17,116 nt of DNA from Kmv42 sp040757455 (GTDB lineage: Bacteria > Nitrospirota > Thermodesulfovibrionia > Thermodesulfovibrionales > SM23-35), in contig JBFLXE010000047.1 in NCBI GenBank assembly GCA_040757455.1, positions 1 through 17,116 of the forward strand. Reading direction: 5' to 3'. Position 1 is the first letter of the stretch. Every line of letters starts with the position of its first letter. Of the stretch, positions 15,073-17,116 are shown piece after piece. The notes below the pieces were generated by a model. It was not told the DNA's origin. It ran no database searches and saw only the letters and a program-made list of their open reading frames with translations. The translations under genes and the position numbers were made by a program.

Positions 15073-15766
15073 TTACGATCCCTTCTTCTGTATAAACCGG
15101 AGCGCTATATTGATAATAAAGGAAAGCGCCAGGAGTATAACGCCCAGTGCTATAGCGAGTTCAAAATTTCCTTTGTCGGTCTCAAGCGACGATGGTTGTA
15201 GTCATCACTCTGGTATATCCTGCAATATTGCCACCCACAATCAGCACCGCGCCCACCTCTGCGGTCACCCTTCCAAACGAAGCGATCACGCCTGACATGA
15301 TGCCATACCTTGCTTCCTTAATAACCGTCAAAGCCATTTGAAACGATGTGGCCCCGAGAGTCAATGAAGCCTGTCTGATAATCGGATCGACCCTGACGAT
15401 GGCAGAATGGCAGAGGGCTGTCACGATGGGGAAAGCAAGTATGCTCTGCGCGATCACCATGGCTGACGGCGAATAAAGGAGTCCCATAAATCCGAGTGGG
15501 CCGCTTCGCGACAGAATAAGATATAAAAAAAGGCCCACAACGACGGGGGGCAATCCCATAAATGTATTCATAATATTTATTAAAACGTCTCTCATCGGGA
15601 AATGTTTTAATCCCAGCAGTGCACCGGAGAAAAGCCCAAGGAGAGACGAAATGATTAACGCAAGACCCGACACCTTCAGTGACAGGATTATTATTCCCAT
15701 CAGTTCGGCATCGAGACTGATCATGAGAAAAAAGGCCTTCCTGAATCCCTCTATCAATGAATCCAT
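15073..15766 (-). pseudogene. tupB: Tungstate-type ABC permease, frameshifted near the C-terminus
   Basis: From ATG 15766 (MDSLIEGFRKAFFLM) the protein has about five membrane segments and the permease coupling-helix region EARYGIMSGVIASFGRVTAEVGAVLIVGGN, as in TupB permeases. The frame closes at TTTIVA-stop (15182-15184). One frame over it continues LETDKGNFELAIALGVILLA and ends at TAA 15073-15075. Removing a single T in the ATCGTCGCTTGAG stretch restores the expected IALETDKG. The shift costs the last membrane segment. A TTG at 15793 is a longer start but fits the family worse. Either a recent mutation or a sequencing error. Confidence 0.82.
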
Positions 15767-15841
15767 ATAAAGAAAATCAAGCCAGTGGTACAAATTTCAT
15801 TCCCAAATCAAGCGACAAGATGGCAGAAACCTTGTCTAATA

Positions 15842-15885
15842 GTCATTGCAATCCTCTCCGCCTCAGGCGGATCACTTGCAATGAC
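15842..15885. repeat. Palindromic REP-like repeat upstream of tupB
   Basis: GTCATTGCA (15842-15850) and TGCAATGAC (15877-15885) pair perfectly, enclosing an inner stem CCGCCTCAGGCGG. The layout resembles dispersed genomic repeats of the form GTCATTGCGA...TCGCAATGAC. The rest of the 15794-16070 gap between the divergent genes is AT-rich and holds no gene; only a TATAAT at 15956-15961 without a good -35 box was seen. Confidence 0.65.
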
Positions 15886-16070
15886 AACTCCTTATCGCCG
15901 GAATTGGGTCATTATTAAATAGTTATTTTACCCCAAAACCCTAAAAATGATTTATTATAATTCAGTCATCAAACCAGCAAGTAGATCTTTTCAAATCTTT
16001 CATTTTTCCTTCATAACTTCTTCATATCTTTTCGATATTCTTTAATCAAAAATTAAAGGAGGTATGTCAC

Positions 16071-16613
16071 ATGAAAATGAGAATCGGAATGGCAATGTTA
16101 AGTTTTTTCTTTGCGGTCTTTGGTTACCTTTCCTCACCGGCCAAAGTCTCGGCTTCAGATATTGATCTACATTTTGGCATAGGCATCGGTGTGCCGCCGC
16201 CTCCGCGCGTCGTCATATATGAGCCTCCGCCTGTTTTTCTGATTCCTCAAACCCCTGTCTATTACGCACCTTATGCTGGTGTTGACCTCTTCTTTTACTC
16301 CGGCTACTGGTATCTGCTCCGGGACGGGTATTGGTTCAGGGCCGCTCATTATTCAGGGCCGTGGGTCTCCCTTCCGCACAGGAGACTTCCAACGGTCTTT
16401 GTCCGCCTTTCTCCAGATTACCACAGAATTTCACCTGGACGGGCCTTGATTCCTTACGGACAGCTGAAGAAGCATTGGGCGAAAAGGGAAAAGGACTATC
16501 ACAGAGGGATTAGAAAGCGAGAAAAGGATCAGCATCACGAATGGGAGAGAGAACACAGGACCTGGAAAAAGTGGGACCAGGAGAGGCATGACCGTGCAAA
16601 GTATAGGTTTTGA
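16071..16613 (+). CDS. Small secreted protein with aromatic-rich core and charged histidine-rich tail
   Basis: A 180-residue protein with a clear signal peptide (about residues 1-28, cleavage near VSA-SD). A proline-rich segment follows (GIGVPPPPRVVIYEPPP), then an aromatic block (GVDLFFYSGYWYLLRDGYWF, HYSGPWVSLP). The last 50 residues alternate K, R, E, D and H (REKDYHRGIRKREKDQHHEW). The Y-x-G-x-W style core is shared by many uncharacterised periplasmic or surface proteins of environmental proteobacteria. The histidine and acid-rich tail could bind metal, which is only inference. AAAGGAGG precedes ATG 16071 at good spacing. It lies between the two tup loci, divergent from the first and convergent with the second. 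Confidence 0.8.
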   Translation: MKMRIGMAMLSFFFAVFGYLSSPAKVSASDIDLHFGIGIGVPPPPRVVIYEPPPVFLIPQTPVYYAPYAGVDLFFYSGYWYLLRDGYWFRAAHYSGPWVSLPHRRLPTVFVRLSPDYHRISPGRALIPYGQLKKHWAKREKDYHRGIRKREKDQHHEWEREHRTWKKWDQERHDRAKYRF

Positions 16614-16623
16614 TAGTCTTATT

Positions 16624-16666
16624 AATCCCCCCCTTACCCACCTTGCAAAGGGGGGCGGGGGGGATT
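16624..16666. repeat. C/G-rich dispersed palindrome (copy 2)
   Basis: AATCCCCCCC (16624-16633) pairs perfectly with GGGGGGGATT (16657-16666), and an inner CCTT-GCA-AAGG stem sits between. It is related to the element at 912-956 in sequence and plan. It lies between two convergent genes. Confidence 0.7.
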
Positions 16667-16735
16667 TGAATTCATGAATATCGGCTAAAAAGAAATATTC
16701 ACTTCGAAATAGGGCCACCACATGTGCCTTCAAAG

Positions 16736-17116
16736 TTAATAGACCATCTGGCCGGTAATAAATTTGTAGGCTCTTTCATCACCAGGGTTTTCAAAAAATT
16801 TCTTATTGGGACTGTTGTCGGTAATTCTTCCGTTATACATGAATAAAACAATATCAGCCAGCCTCTTAGCCTGAAAGATATTATGTGTCACCATGATAAT
16901 CGTCATCCTGTTATTACTCTTCAGATTTGCGATCATTTCTTCAATCATAGCGGTGCTGTGAGGATCAAGAGAGGCTGTTGGTTCGTCCAGAAAAAGAATC
17001 TCAGGTTCTAACACTATCGCCCTTGCTATGCCGAGCCTCTGTGTCTCCCCGCTTGAAAGTGTTAGTGCATTCTGATCATATTTGTCATGAAGCCCGACAA
17101 ATTTGAGAGCTTCCTC
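16736..17116 (-). CDS. tupC: Tungstate-type ABC transporter ATPase, copy 2 (C-terminal half; runs off window)
   Basis: The 126 visible residues include the signature LSSGETQRLGIARAI, Walker B ILFLDEPT, H-loop VTHN and the same C-terminus as copy 1 (DERAYKFITGQMVY). The frame stays open to the window edge, so the Walker A half lies outside. It is closely similar to the ATPase at 14342-15064 but diverged (for example IEEMIANLKSNNRMTI against IEEIIKEIRKSRGPTI), so it is an older paralogue rather than a fresh duplicate. A second permease and a binding protein may lie upstream, beyond the window. Confidence 0.88.
   Translation of the reverse strand, partial: EEALKFVGLHDKYDQNALTLSSGETQRLGIARAIVLEPEILFLDEPTASLDPHSTAMIEEMIANLKSNNRMTIIMVTHNIFQAKRLADIVLFMYNGRITDNSPNKKFFENPGDERAYKFITGQMVY

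Noticed and set aside
14684..15295. Plus-strand open frame of 203 codons across tupC and tupB
   Set aside because: It spans two real minus-strand genes and has no recognisable domain or ribosome site.

Overview
The window reads as accessory chromosomal DNA from an anaerobic, probably sulfate-reducing-type bacterium (Desulfobacterota or Nitrospirota would fit). This is an inference. It rests on a recombinase-derived molybdate/tungstate regulator of the TunR type, MOT1 and TSUP oxyanion transporters, two tungstate-type (tup) ABC loci, universal stress proteins, and dispersed G/C-rich palindromes. No rRNA, tRNA or CRISPR array was seen.

Layout. (1) 1-900: the first codons of an IS4-like transposase run off the left edge, next to a two-domain universal stress protein gene broken by an in-frame TGA. 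(2) 1000-4770: TSUP (TauE/SafE) and MOT1-family oxyanion transporters on the minus strand, divergent from a regulator made of a catalytically degraded tyrosine recombinase domain plus two Mop/TOBE domains. A Xer-like inverted repeat lies over the predicted transporter start site and is a candidate operator. (3) 4757-5059: a truncated TrmO/TsaA-like gene. (4) 5090-8702: a fluoride-response block. One fluoride (crcB) riboswitch with an overlapping terminator precedes a frameshifted CPA2 antiporter and a universal stress protein; a second, complete fluoride riboswitch with its own terminator precedes a bacterial dynamin-like GTPase. An MFS transporter follows.

(5) 10024-11608: mobile debris, namely an IS256-family transposase remnant cut by a RAYT-type (Y1, HUH) transposase unit bounded by inverted repeats, with a 64-bp tandem duplication and minisatellite-like array at its right side. 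(6) 11608-12519: a HepT/MntA toxin-antitoxin pair with a promoter that predicts a leaderless message. (7) 12539-14341: a decayed hybrid sensor kinase that has lost its phosphoacceptor domain. (8) 14342-17116: tungstate ABC genes tupC and tupB (tupB frameshifted), a small secreted protein gene, and the C-terminal half of a second tupC at the right edge.

Two themes stand out. Molybdate/tungstate handling is represented by the regulator, two single-gene transporters and two ABC loci. Fluoride response is represented by two riboswitches, one controlling a membrane-remodelling GTPase. The window also holds an unusual number of disrupted genes (stress protein, TrmO-like, antiporter, IS256, sensor kinase, tupB), so either the region is decaying or the assembly carries small indel errors.
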